A DNA stretch of 64,000 nt from Urophycis tenuis (lineage: Eukaryota > Chordata > Actinopteri > Gadiformes > Phycidae), in assembly GCA_036785325.1 (NCBI GenBank), contig JAXIVH010000073.1, forward strand, positions 35,001 through 99,000, written 5' to 3'. A model generated the notes under the pieces. The model saw nothing but the letters and a program-made list of their open reading frames with translations. It had not been told where the DNA came from and did no database searches. This document shows, piece by piece, positions 34,560-46,859 of this stretch. Made by a program: the position numbers and the translations under genes. Position 1 is the stretch's first letter, and every line of letters begins with the position of its first letter.

Positions 34560-34990
34560 GTCCCAATCTCAGTGACGTAGTGGTTGCCAGTCATCTCCAA
34601 AAACAAAGCAAAAAATCAGGCTAACGGGTCTGTCTGTCGACACCTCAACCCGACCACCAACACTCCAACATCTCGAGGGTTTCGAACCGCCGCCGCCGGG
34701 TCGGTGAGTGACCTTCTCCGTCCCCCGGCTGTAACCACTGAGCCAGAGTCACTCCTTGCCGTTGTTACCGAATTTTCGTCCCTATCTCAGTGACGTAGTG
34801 GTTGCCAGTCATCTCCAAAAACAAATAAAAAAATCAGGCTAACGGGTCTGTCTGTCGACACCTCAACCCGACCACCAACACTCCAACATCTCGAGGGATT
34901 CGATCCGCCGCCGCCGGGTCGGTGAGTGACCTTCTCCGTCCCCCGGCTCTAACCACTGAGCCACAGTCACTCCTTGCCGTTGTTACCAAA
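34560..34990 (-). repeat. Satellite B two-unit block, copy 1 (partner 37,193-37,625; offset 2,633 bp)
   Basis: Shared rare variants: ACAAAGCAAAAAATC, CGAGGGTTTCGAACC and CCGGCTGTAACCACTG in one unit, followed by a unit with ACAAATAAAAAAATC and GGGATTCGATCCGCC. They occur at 34,584-34,990 and again 2,633 bp later. Neighbouring units differ, so the shared block is about two units long. Confidence 0.75.
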
Positions 34991-35249
34991 TTTTCGTCCC
35001 TATCTCAGTGACATAGTGGTTGCCGGTCATCTCCAAAAACAAAACAAAAAATCAGGCTAACGGGTCTGTCTGTCGACACCTAAACCCGACCACCAACACT
35101 CCAACATCTCGAGGGAATCGAACCGCCGCCGCCGGGTCGGTGAGTGACCTTCTCCATCCCCCGGCTCTAACCACTGAGCCAGAGTCACTCCTTGCCGTTG
35201 TTACCGAATTTTCGTCCCTATCTCAGTGACGTAGTGGTTGCCAGTCATC

Positions 35250-36560
35250 TCCAAAAACAAATAAAAAAATCAGGCTAACGGGTCTGTCTGTCGACACCTC
35301 AACCCGACCACCAACACTCCAACATCTCGAGGGATTCGATCCGCCGCCGCCGGGTCGGTGAGTGACCTTCTCCGTCCCCCGGCTCTAACCACTGAGCCAC
35401 AGTCACTCCTTGCCGTTGTTACCAAATTTTCGTCCCTATCTCAGTGACGTAGTGGTTGCCGGTCATCTCCAAAAACAAAACAAAAAATCAGGCTAACGGG
35501 TCGGTCTGTCGACACCTAAACCCGACCACCAACACTCCAACATCTCGAGGGAATCGAACCGGCGCCGCTGGGTCGGTGAGTGACCTTCTCCGTCCCCCGA
35601 CTCTAACCACTGAGCCACAGTCACTCCTTGCCGTTGTTACCGAATTTTCGTCCCTATCTCAGTGACGTAGTGGTTGCCAGTCATCTCCAAAAACAAAACA
35701 AAAATTCAGGCTAACGGGTCTGTCTGTCGACACTTCAACCCGACCACCAACACTCCAACATCTCGAGGGAATCGAACCGGCGCCGCTGGGTCGGTGAGTG
35801 ACCTTCTCTGTCCCCCGGCTCTAACCACTGAGCCAGAGTCACTCCTTGCTGTTGTTACCAAATTTTCGTCCCTATCTCAGTGACGTAGTGGTTGCCAGTC
35901 ATCTCCAAAAACAAAAACAAAAATCAGGCTAACGGGTCTGTCTGTCTGTCGACAACTCAACCCGATCCACCAACACTCCAACATCTCGAGGGAATCGAAC
36001 CGCCGCCGCCGGGTCGGTGAGTGACCTTCTCCGTCCCCCGGCTCTAACCACTGAGCCAGAGTCACTCCTTGCCGTTGTTACCGAATTTTCATCCCTATCT
36101 CAGTGACGTAGTGGTTGCCAGTCATCTCCAAAAACAAAACAAAAAATCAGGCTAACGGGTCTGTCTGTCTGTCGACACCTCAACCCGACCACCAACACTC
36201 CAACATCTCGAGGGAATCGAACCGCCGCCGCCGGGTCGGTGAGTGACCTCTCTATCCCCCGGCTCTAACCACTGAGCCACAGTCACTCCTTGCCGTTGTT
36301 ACCGAATTTTCGTCCCTATCTCAGTGACCTAGTGGTTTCCAGTCATCTCCAAAAACAAAACAAAAAATCAGGCTAATGGGTCTGTCTGTCGACACCTCAA
36401 CCCGACCACCAACACTCCAACATCTCGAAGGATTCGAACCGCCGCCGCCGCCGGGTCGGTGAGTGACCTTCTCCGTCCCCCGGCTCTAAGCACTGAGCCA
36501 GAGTCACTCCTTGCCATTGTTACCGAATTTTCGTCCCTATCTCAGTGACGTAGTGGTTGC
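35250..36560 (-). repeat. Satellite B block, copy 1 (partner about 46,680-47,990; offset 11,422 bp)
   Basis: Markers in order: GGTCGGTCTGTCGACAC, CACTTCAACCC with CGGCGCCGCTGG, ACAAAAACAAAAATC, TGAGTGACCTCTCTATCCCC, and an extra CCG in the (CCG)n run. The CTCTCTATCC marker sits at about 36,247 and 47,669, giving an offset of 11,422 bp. About six units are involved. Confidence 0.75.
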
Positions 36561-39206
36561 CAGTCATCTCCAAAAACAAAAACAAGAATCAGGCTAACGG
36601 GTCTGTCTGTCTGTCGACAACTCAACCCGATCCACCAACACTCCAACATCTCGAGGGAATCAAACCGCCGCCGGGTCGGTGAGTGACCTTCTCCGTCCCC
36701 CGGCTCTAACCACTGAGCCACAGTCACTCCTTGCCGTTGTTACCGAATTTTCGTCCCTATCTCAGTGACGTAGTGGTTGCCAGTCATCTCCAAAAACAAA
36801 ACAAAAAATCAGGCTAACGGGTCTGTCTGTCTGTCGACACCTCAACCCGACCACCAACACTCCAACATCTCGAGGGAATCGAACCGCCGCCGCCGGGTCG
36901 GTGAGTGACCTTCTCCGTCCCCCGGCTCTAACCACTGAGCCACAGTCACTCCTTGCCGTTGTTACCAAATTTTCGTCACTATCTCAGTGACGTAGTGGTT
37001 GCCAGCCATCTCCAAAAACAAAACAAAAAATCAGGCTAACAGGTCTGTCTGTCGACACCTCAACCCGACCACCAACACTCCAACATCTCGAGGGAATCGA
37101 ACCAGCGCCGCTGGGTCGGTGAGTGACCTTCTCCGTCCCCCGGCTCTAACAACTGAGCCAGAGTCACTCCTTGCCGTTGTTACCGAATTTTCGTCCCAAT
37201 CTCAGTGACGTAGTGGTTGCCAGTCATCTCCAAAAACAAAGCAAAAAATCAGGCTAACGGGTCTGTCTGTCGACACCTCAACCCGACCACCAACACTCCA
37301 ACATCTCGAGGGTTTCGAACCGCCGCCGCCGGGTCGGTGAGTGACCTTCTCCGTCCCCCGGCTGTAACCACTGAGCCAGAGTCACTCCTTGCCGTTGTTA
37401 CCGAATTTTCGTCCCTATCTCAGTGACGTAGTGGTTGCCAGTCATCTCCAAAAACAAATAAAAAAATCAGGCTAACGGGTCTGTCTGTCGACACCTCAAC
37501 CCGACCACCAACACTCCAACATCTCGAGGGATTCGATCCGCCGCCGCCGGGTCGGTGAGTGACCTTCTCCGTCCCCCGGCTCTAACCACTGAGCCACAGT
37601 CACTCCTTGCCGTTGTTACCAAATTTTCGTCCCTATCTCAGTGACGTAGTGGTTGCCAGTCATCCCCAAAAAAGAAAACAAAAAATCAGGCTAACGGGTG
37701 TGTCTGTCTGTCGACACCTCAACCCGACCACCAACACTCCAACATCTCGAGGGAGTCGAACCGCCGCTGCCGAGTGACCTTCTCCGTCCCCCGGCTCTAA
37801 CCACTGAGCCACAGTCACTCCTTGCCGTTGTTACCAAATTTTCGTCCCTATCTCAGTGACGTAGTGGTTGCCGGTCATCTCCAAAAACAAAACAAAAAAT
37901 CAGGCTAACGGGTCTGTCTGTCGACACCTAAACCCGACCACCAACACTCCAACATCTCGAGGGATTCGATCCGCCGCCGCCGGGTCGGTGAGTGACCTTC
38001 TCCGTCCCCCGGCTCTAACCACTGAGCCACAGTCTCTCCTTGCCGTTGTTACCAAATTTTCGTCCCTATCTCAGTGACATAGTGGTTGCCGGTCATCTCC
38101 AAAAACAAAACAAAAAATCAGGCTAACGGGTCTGTCTGTCGACACCTAAACCCGACCACCAACACCTCGAGGGAATCGAACCGGCGCCGCTTGGTCGGTG
38201 AGTGACCTTCTCCGTCCCCCGACTAACCACTGAGCCAGAGTCACTCCTTGCCGTTGTTACCAAATTTTCGTCCCTATCTCAGTGACGTAGTGGTTGCCAG
38301 TCATCTCCAAAAACAAAACAAAAAATCAGGCAAACGGGTCTGTCTGTCTGTCGACACCTCAATCCGACCACCAACACTCCAACATCTCGAGGGAGTCGAA
38401 CGGCCGCTGCCGAGTGACCTTCTCCGTCCCCCGGCTCTAACCGCTGAGCCACAGTCACTCCTTGCCGTTGTTACCGAATTTTCGTCCCTATCTCAGTGAC
38501 GTAGTGGTTGCCAGTCATCTCCAAAAACAAATAAAAAAATCAGGCTAACGGGTCTGTCTGTCGACACCTCAACCCGACCACCAACACTCCAACATCTCGA
38601 GGGATTCGATCCGCCGCCGCCGGGTCGGTGAGTGACCTTCTCCGTCCCCCGGCTCTAACCACTGAGCCACAGTCACTCCTTGCCGTTGTTACCAAATTTT
38701 CGTCCCTATCTCAGTGACGTAGTGGTTGCCAGTCATCTCCAAAAACAAAACAAAAAATCAGGCTAACGGGTCTGTCTGTCTGTCGACACCTCAACCCGAC
38801 CACCAACACTCCAACATCTCGAGGGAATCGAACCGCCGCCGCCGGGTCGGTGAGTGACCTTCTCCATCCCCCGGCTCTAACCACTGAGCCAGAGTCATTC
38901 CTTGCCGATGTTACCGAATTTTCGTCCCTATCTCAGTGACGTAGTGGTTGCCAGTCATCCCCAAAAAAGAAAACAAAAAATCAGGCTAACGGGTGTGTCT
39001 GTCTGTCGACACCTCAACCCGACCACCAACACTCCAACATCTCGAGGGAGTCGAACCGCCGCTGCCGAGTGACCTTCTCCGTCCCCCGGCACTTACAACT
39101 GAGCCAGAGTCAATCCTTGCCGTTGTTACCGAATTTTCGTCCCTATCTCAGTGACATAGTTGTTGCCAGTCATCTCCAAAAACAAAACAAAAAATCAGGC
39201 TAACAG

Positions 39207-39234
39207 GTCTGTCTGTCTGTCTGTCTGTCTGTCG
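39207..39234 (+). repeat. Expanded (TCTG)n microsatellite in a satellite B unit
   Basis: Six uninterrupted GTCT/TCTG copies precede GTCGACACC, against two or three in neighbouring units. It lies in a unit with CAACATCTTGAGGG and GCCGCTGCCGGGTCAG, a subtype that recurs in the right-hand half of the array with the ordinary repeat count. Confidence 0.85.
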
Positions 39235-42060
39235 ACACCTCAACCCGACCACCAACACTCCAACATCTTGAGGGAATCGAACCGCCGCTGCCGGGTCAGT
39301 GAGTGACCTTCTCCGTCCCCCGGCTCTAACCACTGAGCCTGAGTCACTCCTTGCCGTTGTTACTGAATTTTCGTCCCTATCTCAGTGACGTAGTGGTTGA
39401 CAGTCATCTCCAAAAACAAAACAAAAAATCAGGCTAACGGGTGTGTCTGTCTGTCGACAACTCAACCCGATCCACCAACACTCCAACATCTCGAGGGAAT
39501 CGAACCGCCGCCGCCGGGTCGGTGAGTGACCTTCTCCATCCCCCGGCTCTAACCACTGAGCCAGAGTCACTCCTTGCCGTTGTTACAGAATTTTCGTCCC
39601 TATCTCAGTGACGTAGTGGTTGCCAGTCATCTCCAAAAACAAAACAAAAAATCAGGCTAACGGGTCTGTCTGTCTGTCGACACCTCAACCCGACCACCAA
39701 CACTCCAACATCTCGAAGGATTCGAACCGCCGCCGCCGGGTCGGTGAGTGACCTTCTCCGTCCCCCGGCTCTAACCACTGAGCCAGAGTCACTCCTTGCC
39801 ATTGTTACCGAATTTTCATCCCTATCTCAGTGACGTAGTGGTTGCCAGTCATCTCCAAAAACAAAACAAAAAATCAGGCTAACAGGTCTGTCTGTCTGTC
39901 GACACCTCAACCCGACCACCAACACTCCAACATCTTGAGGGAATCGAACCGCAGCTGCCGGGTCAGTGAGTGACCTTCTCCGTCCCCCGGCTCTAACCAC
40001 TGAGCCTGAGTCACTCCTTGCCGTTGTTACTGAATTTTCGTCCCTATCTCAGTGACGTAGTGGTTGCCAGTCATCTCCAAAAACAAAACAAAAAATCAGG
40101 CTAACGGGTGTGTCTGTCTGTCGACAACTCAACCCGATCCACCAACACTCCAACATCTCGAGGGAATCGAACCGCCGGGTCGGTGAGTGACCTTCTCCAT
40201 CCCCCGGCTCTAACCACTGAGCCAGAGTCACTCCTTGCCGTTGTTACAGAATTTTCGTCCCTATCTCAGTGACGTAGTGGTTGCCAGTCATCTCCAAAAA
40301 TAAAACAAAAAATCAGGCTAACGGGTCTGTCTGTCTGTCGACACCTCAACCCGACCACCAACACTCCAACATCTCGAGGGAATCGAACCGCCGCCGGCGG
40401 GTCGGTGAGTGACCTTCTCCGTCCCCCGGCTCTAACCACTGAGCCAGAGCCACTCCTTGCCGTTGTTACCGAATTTTCGTCAATATCTTAGTGACGTAGT
40501 GGTTGCCAGTCATCTCCAAAAACAAAACAAAAAATCAGGCTAACGGGTCTGTCTGTCTGTCGACACCTCAACCCGACCACCAACACTCCAACATCTCGAG
40601 GGAATCGAACCGCCGCCGCCGGGTAGGTGAGAGACCTTCTCTATCCCCGGCTCTAACCACTGAGCCACAGTCACTCCTTGCCGTTGTTACCGAATTTTCG
40701 TCCCTATCTCAGTGACCTAGTGGTTTCCAGTCATCTCCAAAAACAAAACAAAAAATCAGGCTAACGGGTCTGTCTGTCGACACCTCAACCCGACCACCAA
40801 CACCTCGAAGGATTCGAACCGCCGCCGCCGGGTCGGTGAGTGACCTTCTCCGTCCCCCGGCTCTAACCACTGAGCCAGAGTCACTCCTTGCCATTGTTAC
40901 CGAATTTTCGTCCCTATCTCAGTGACCTAGTGGTTTCCAGTCATCTCCAAAAACAAAACAAAAAATCAGGCTAACGGGTCTGTCTGTCGACACCTCAACC
41001 CGACCACCAACACTCCAACATCTCGAAGGATTCGAACCGCCGCCGCCGGGTCGGTAAGTGACCTTCTCCGTCCCCCGGCTCAAACCACTGAGCCAGAGTC
41101 ACTCCTTGCCAATGTTACCGAATTTTCGTCCCTATCTCAGTGACGTAGTGGTTGCCAGTCATCTCCAAAAACAAAAAAAAATCAGGCTAACGGGTCTGTC
41201 TGTCGACACCTCAACCCGACCACCAACACTCCAACATCTCGAAGGATTCGAACCGCCGCCGCCGGGTCGGTGAGTGACCTTCTCCGTCCCCCGGTTCTAA
41301 CCACTGAGCCAGAGTCACTCCTTGCCGTTGTTACCGAATTTTCGTCCCTATCTCAGTGACGTAGTGGTTGCCAGTCATCTCCAAAAACAAAACAAAAAAT
41401 CAGGCTAACAGGTCTGTCTGTCTGTCGACACCTCAACCCGACCACCAACACTCCAACATCTTGAGGGAATCGAACCGCCGCTGCCGGGTCAGTGAGTGAC
41501 CTTCTCCGTCCCCCGGCTCTAACCACTGAGCCTGAGTCACTCCTTGCCGTTGTTACTGAATTTTCATCCCTATCTCAGTGACGTAGTGGTTGCCAGTCAT
41601 CTCCAAAAACAAAACAAAAAATCAGGCTAACGGGTGTGTCTGTCTGTCGACAACTCAACCCGATCCACCAACACTCCAACATCTCGAGGGAATCGAACCG
41701 CCGCCGCCGGGTCGGTGAGTGACCTTCTCCATCCCCCGGCTCTAACCACTGAGCCAGAGTCACTCCTTGCCGTTGTTACAGAATTTTCGTCCCTATCTCA
41801 GTGACGTAGTGGTTGCCAGTCATCTCCAAAAACAAAACAAAAAATCAGACTAACGGGTCTGTCTGTCTGTCGACACCTCAACCCGACCACCAACACTCCA
41901 ACATCTCGAGGGAATCGAACCGCCGCCAGCGGGTCGGTGAGTGACCTTCTCCGTCCCCCGGCTCTAACCACTGAGCCAGAGTCACTCCTTCCCGTTGTTA
42001 CCGAATTCTCGTCCCTATCTCAGTGACGTAGTGGTTGCCAGTCATCTCCAAAAACAAATC

Positions 42061-42066
42061 AAAAAA
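42061..42066 (-). terminator. Candidate Pol III terminator (T6) in the representative monomer
   Basis: On the minus strand this is TTTTTT, followed within 20 bases by further T-runs in most units (the complement of AAACAAAACAAAAAA). No run of four or more T lies between the A box and this point. RNA polymerase III normally terminates at such runs, so a transcript would be confined to one monomer. Confidence 0.45.
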
Positions 42067-42128
42067 TCAGGCTAACGGGTCTGTCTGTCGACACCTCAAC
42101 CCGACCACCAACACTCCAACATCTCGAA

Positions 42129-42139
42129 GGATTCGAACC
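42129..42139 (-). promoter_or_regulatory. B box of the representative satellite B monomer
   Basis: Minus strand GGTTCGAATCC, a full match to the eukaryotic B-box consensus GGTTCGANTCC, the binding site for TFIIIC. Across the array the site exists in two consensus-compatible forms, with A or T at the N position. A minority form, GGATCGAATCC, has one mismatch in the invariant TTC (for example at about 34,898, 37,530 and 46,974). Confidence 0.7.
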
Positions 42140-42156
42140 GCCGCCGCCGGGTCGGT

Positions 42157-42205
42157 GAGTGACCTTCTCCGTCCCCCGGCTCTAACCACTGAGCCAGAGT
42201 CACTC
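42157..42205 (-). other. Nested stem of the representative satellite B monomer
   Basis: GAGTGAC at 42,157-42,163 is perfectly complementary to GTCACTC at 42,199-42,205, a 7-bp stem. Inside it GGCTC at 42,178-42,182 pairs with GAGCC at 42,191-42,195, a 5-bp stem with an 8-base loop that coincides with the A box and resembles a tRNA D arm. The asymmetric internal loop is 14 and 3 bases. The outer stem is tRNA-acceptor-sized, but its 3' side lies before the B box, unlike a real tRNA. The same complementarity is present in most units. Confidence 0.65.
42179..42196 (-). promoter_or_regulatory. A box of the representative satellite B monomer
   Basis: Minus strand TGGCTCAGTGGTTAGAGC. It fits the A-box consensus TRGYNNARNNG at every position and resembles the A box and D-loop region of tRNA genes and of tRNA-derived SINEs. 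It is strongly conserved across the array; recurrent variants include CCACTGAGTCTGAG and CCACTGATCCAGAG on the + strand, which alter one base of the box. Confidence 0.7.
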
Positions 42206-43740
42206 CTTGCCGTTGTTACCAAATTTTCGTCCCTATCTCAGTGACGTAGTGGTTGCCAGTCATCTCCAAAAACAAAACAAAAAATCAGGCTAACAGGTCT
42301 GTCTGTCTGTCGACACCTCAACCCGACCACCAACACTCCAACATCTTGAGGGAATCGAACGGCCGCTGCCGGGTCAGTGAGTGACCTTCTCCATCCCCCA
42401 GCTCTAACCACTGAGCCAGAGTCACTCCTTGCCGTTGTTACAGAATTTTCGTCCCTATCTCAGTGACGTAGTGGTTGCCAGTCATCTCCAAAAACAAAAC
42501 AAAAAATCAGGCTAACGGGTCTGTCTGTCTGTCGACACCTCAACCCGACCACCAACGCTCCAACATCTCGAGGGAATCGAACCGCTGCCGGCGGGTCGGT
42601 GAGTGACCTTCTCCGTCCCCCGGCTCTAACCACTGAGCCAGAGTCACTCCTTGCCGTTGTTACCGAATTTTCGTCCCTATCTCAGTGACGTAGTGGTTGC
42701 CAGTCATCTCCAAAAACAAAACAAAAAATCAGGCTAACGGGTGTGTCTGTCTGTCGACAACTCAACCCGATCCACCAACACTCCAACATCTCGAGGGAAT
42801 TGAACCGCCGCCGCCGGGTCGGTGAGTGACCTTCTCCATCCCCCGGCTCTAACCACTGAGCCAGAGTCACTCCTTGCCGTTGTTACATAATTTTCGTCCC
42901 TATCTCAGTGACGTAGTGGTTTCCAGTCATCTCCAAAAACAAAACAAAAAAACAGGCTAACGGGTCTGTCTGTCTGTCGACACCTCAACCCGACCACCAA
43001 CACTCCAACATCTCGAGGGAATCGAACCGCCGCCGGCGGGTCGGTGAGTGACCTTCTCCGTCCCCCGGCTCTAACCACTGAGCCAGAGTCACTCCTTGCC
43101 GTTGTTACCGAATTTTCGTCAATATCTCAGTGACGTAGTGGTTGCCAGTCATCTCCAAAAACAAAACAAAAAATCAGGCTAACGGGTCTGTCTGTCTGTC
43201 GACACCTCAACCCGACCACCAACACTCCAACATCTCGAGGGAATCGAACCGCCGCCGCCGGGTCGGTGAGTGACCTTCTCCGTCCCCCGGCTCTAACCAC
43301 TGAGCCACAGTCACTCCTTGCCGTTGTTACCGAATTTTCGTCCCTATCTCAGTGACGTAGTGGTTGCCAGTCATCTCCAAAAACAAAACAAAAAATCAGG
43401 CTAACGGGTCTGTCTGTCGACACCTCAACCCAACCACCAACACTCCAACATCTCGAGGGAATCGAACCGGCGCCGCTGGGTCGGTGAGTGACCTTCTCCG
43501 TCCCCCGGCTCTAACCACTGATCCAGAGTCACTACTTGCCGTTGTTACCGAATTCTCGTCCCTATCTCAGTGACGTAGTGGTTGCCAGTCATCTCCAAAA
43601 ACAAATAAAAAAATCAGGCTAACGGGTCTGTCTGTCGACACCTCAACCCGACCACCAACACTCCAACATCTCGAAGGATTCGAACCGCCGCCGCCGGGTC
43701 GGTGAGTGACCTTCTCCGTCCCCCGGCTCTAACCACTGAG
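42200..43740 (-). repeat. Satellite B seven-unit block, copy 1 (partner 52,100-53,640; offset 9,900 bp)
   Basis: The two stretches stay in register at exactly 9,900 bp with no net indel over about 1.5 kb. They share AATCGAACGGCCGCTGCC, CCAACGCTCCAAC, GTCAATATCTCAG and CACTGATCCAGAGTCAC in order. I count only a handful of substitutions, clustered in one unit (about 42,800 versus 52,700: GGGAATTGAACC against GGGATTCGATCC). Confidence 0.85.
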
Positions 43741-45540
43741 CCAGAGTCACTCCTTGCCGTTGTTACCAAATTTTCGTCCCTATCTCAGTGACGTAGTGGT
43801 TGCCAGTCATCTCCAAAAACAAAACAAAAAATCAGGCTAACGGGTCTGTCTGTCGACACCTCAACCCGACCACCAACACTCCAACATCTCGAAGGATTCG
43901 AACCGCCGCCGCCAGTCGGTGAGTGACCTTCTCCGTCCCCCGGCTCTAACCACTGAGCCAGAGTCGCTCCTTGCCGTTGTTACCGAATTTTCGTCCCTAT
44001 CTCAGTGACGTAGTGGTTGCCAGTCATCTCCAAAAACAAAACAAAAAATCAGGCTAACAGGTCTGTCTGTCTGTCGACACCTCAACCCGACCACCAACAC
44101 TCCAACATCTCGAGGGAATCGAACCGCCGCCGCCGGGTCGGTGAGTGACCTTCTCCGTCCCCCGGCTCTAACCACTGAGCCAGAGTCGCTCCTTGCCATT
44201 GTTACCGAATTTTCGTCCCTATCTCAGTGACGTAGTGGTTGCCAGTCATCTCCACAAACAAAAACAAAAATCAGGCTAACGGGTCTGTCTGTCTGTCGAC
44301 GACTCAACCCGATCCACCAACACTCCAACATCTCGAGGGAATCGAACCGCCGCCGCCGGGTCGGTGAGTGACCTTCTCCGTCCCCCGGCTCTAACCACTG
44401 AGCCAGAGTCACTCCTTGCCGTTGTTACCGAATTTTCGTCCCTATCTCAGTGACGTAGTTGTTGCCAGTCATCTCCAAAAACAAAACAAAAAATCAGGCT
44501 AACGGGTCTGTCTGTCGCCACCTCAACCCGACCACCAACACTCCAACATCTCGAGGGAATCGAACCGCCACCGGCGGGTCGGTGAGTGACCTTCTCCGTC
44601 CCCCGGCTCTAACCACTGAGCCAGAGTCAGTCCTTGCCGTTGTTACCGAATTTTCGTCCCTATCTCAGTGACGTAGTGGTTGCCAGTCATCTCCAAAAAC
44701 AAAACAAAAAATCAGGCTAACAGGTCTGTCTGTCTGTCGACACCTCAACCCGACCACCAACACTCCAACATCTTGAGGGAATCGAACCGCCGCTGCCGGG
44801 TCAGTGAGTGACCTTCTCCGTCCCCCGGCTCTAACCACTGAGTCTGAGTCACTCCTTGCCGTTGTTCCTGAATTTTCCTCCCTATCTCAGTGACGTAGTG
44901 GTTGCCAGTCATCTCCAAAAACAAAACAAAAAATCAGGCTAACGGGTCTGTCTGTCTGTCGACACCTCAACCCGACCACCAATGCTCCAACATCTCGAGG
45001 GAATCGAACCGCTGCCGGCGGGTCAGTGAGTGACCTTCTCCGTCGCCCGGCTCTAACCACTGAGCCAGAGTCACTCCTTGCCGTTGTTACCGAATTTTCG
45101 TCCCTATCTCAGTGACGTAGTGGTTGCCAGTCATCTCCAAAAACAAAACAAAAAATCAGGCTAACGGGTCTGTCTGTCTGTCGACACCTCAACCCGACCA
45201 CCAACACTCCAACATCTCCAGGGAATCGAACCGCCGCCGGCGGGTCGGTGAGTGACCTTCTCCGTCCCCCGGCTCTAACCACTGAGCCAGAGTCACTCCT
45301 TGCCGTTGTTACCGAATTTTCGTCAATATCTCAGTGACGTAGTGGTTGCCAGTCATCTCCAAAAACAAAACAAAAAATCAGGCTAATGGGTCTGTCTGTC
45401 TGTCGACACCTCAACCCGACCACCAACACTCCAACATCTCGAGGGAATCGAACCGCCGCCGCCGGGTCGGTGAGTGACCTTCTCCGTCCCCCGGCTCTAA
45501 CCACTGAGCCAGAGTCGCTCCTTGCCATTGTTACCGAATT

Positions 45541-46859
45541 CTCGTCCCTATCTCAGTGACGTAGTGGTTTCCAGTCATCTCCAAAAACAAATCAAAAAAT
45601 CAGGCTAACGGGTCTGTCGACAACTCAACCCGATCCACCAACACTCCAACATCTCGAGGGAATCGAACCGCCGCCGCCGGGTCGGTGAGTGACCTTCTCC
45701 GTCCCCCGGCTCTAACCACTGAGCCAGAGTCACTCCTTGCCGTTGTTACCAAATTTTCGTCCCTATCTCAGTGACGTAGTTGTTGCCAGTCATCTCCAAA
45801 AACAAAACAAAAAATCAGGCTAACGGGTCTGTCTGTCTGTCGACACCTCAATCCGACCACCAACACTCCAACATCTCGAGGGAGTCGAACCGCCGCTGCC
45901 GAGTGACCTTCTCCGTCCCCCGGCTCTAACCGCTGAGCCACAGTCACTCCTTGCCGTTGTTACCGAATTTTCGTCCCTATCTCAGTGACGTAGTGGTTGC
46001 CAGTCATCTCCAAAAACAAAACAAAAAATCAGGCTAACGGGTCTGTCTGTCTCTCGACACCTCAACCCGACCACCAACACTCCAACATCTCGAGGGAATC
46101 GAACCGCCGCCGCCGGGTCGGTGAGTGACCTTCTCCATCCCCCGGCTCTAACCACTGAGCCAGAGTCACTCCTTGCCGTTGTTACCGAATTTTCGTCCCT
46201 ATCTCAGTGACGTAGTGGTTTCCAGTCATCTCCAAAAACAAATAAAAAAATCAGGCTAACGGGTCTGTCTGTCTGTCGACAACTCAACCCGATCCACCAA
46301 CACTCCAACATCTCGAAGGAATCGAACCGCCGCCGCCGGGTCGGTGAGTGACCTTCTCCGTCCCCCGGCTCTAACCACTGAGCCAGAGTCACTCCTTGCC
46401 GTTGTTACCAAATTTTCGTCCCTATCTCAGTGACGTAGTTGTTGCCAGTCATCTCCAAAAACAAAACAAAAAATCAGGCTAACGGGTCTGTCTGTCTGTC
46501 GACACCTCAATCCGACCACCAACACTCCAACATCTCGAGGGAGTCGAACCGCCGCTGCCGAGTGACCTTCTCCGTCCCCCGGCTCTAACCGCTGAGCCAC
46601 AGTCACTCCTTGCCGTTGTTACCGAATTTTCGTCCCTATCTCAGTGACGTAGTGGTTGCCAGTCATCTCCAAAAACAAAACAAAAAATCAGGCTAACGGG
46701 TCTGTCTGTCTCTCGACACCTCAACCCGACCACCAACACTCCAACATCTCGAGGGAATCGAACCGCCGCCGCCGGGTCGGTGAGTGACCTTCTCCATCCC
46801 CCGGCTCTAACCACTGAGCCAGAGTCACTCCTTGCCGTTGTTACCGAATTTTCGTCCCT
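45541..46859 (-). repeat. Satellite B three-unit tandem duplication (659 bp)
   Basis: The rare TGTCTCTCGACACC occurs only at 46,051 and 46,710 as far as I can see, 659 bp apart. The accompanying GTAGTTGTTGCC (45,781 and 46,440) and AGTCGAACCGCCGCTGCCGAG units keep the same offset. This marks a recent local doubling of a trimer. Confidence 0.8.

Larger units (their letters stand above)
42061..42210 (-). ncRNA. Representative satellite B monomer: candidate Pol III transcript of about 150 nt
   Basis: Shown as the type example of a layout found in most satellite B units. On the minus strand, about 10-15 nt of leader precede an A box (42,196 to 42,179), a B box follows at 42,139 to 42,129, and the first run of four or more T is T6 at 42,066-42,061. 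The A-to-B start distance is 57 nt, longer than in an ordinary class I tRNA gene and nearer that of tRNAs with a long variable arm. The D-arm analogue GGCTC/GAGCC is perfectly paired, but the T-arm stem around the B box is poorly paired and there is no tRNA 3' acceptor partner in the canonical place. It is therefore a tRNA-derived promoter rather than a tRNA gene. Whether it is transcribed cannot be told from sequence. Confidence 0.45.
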
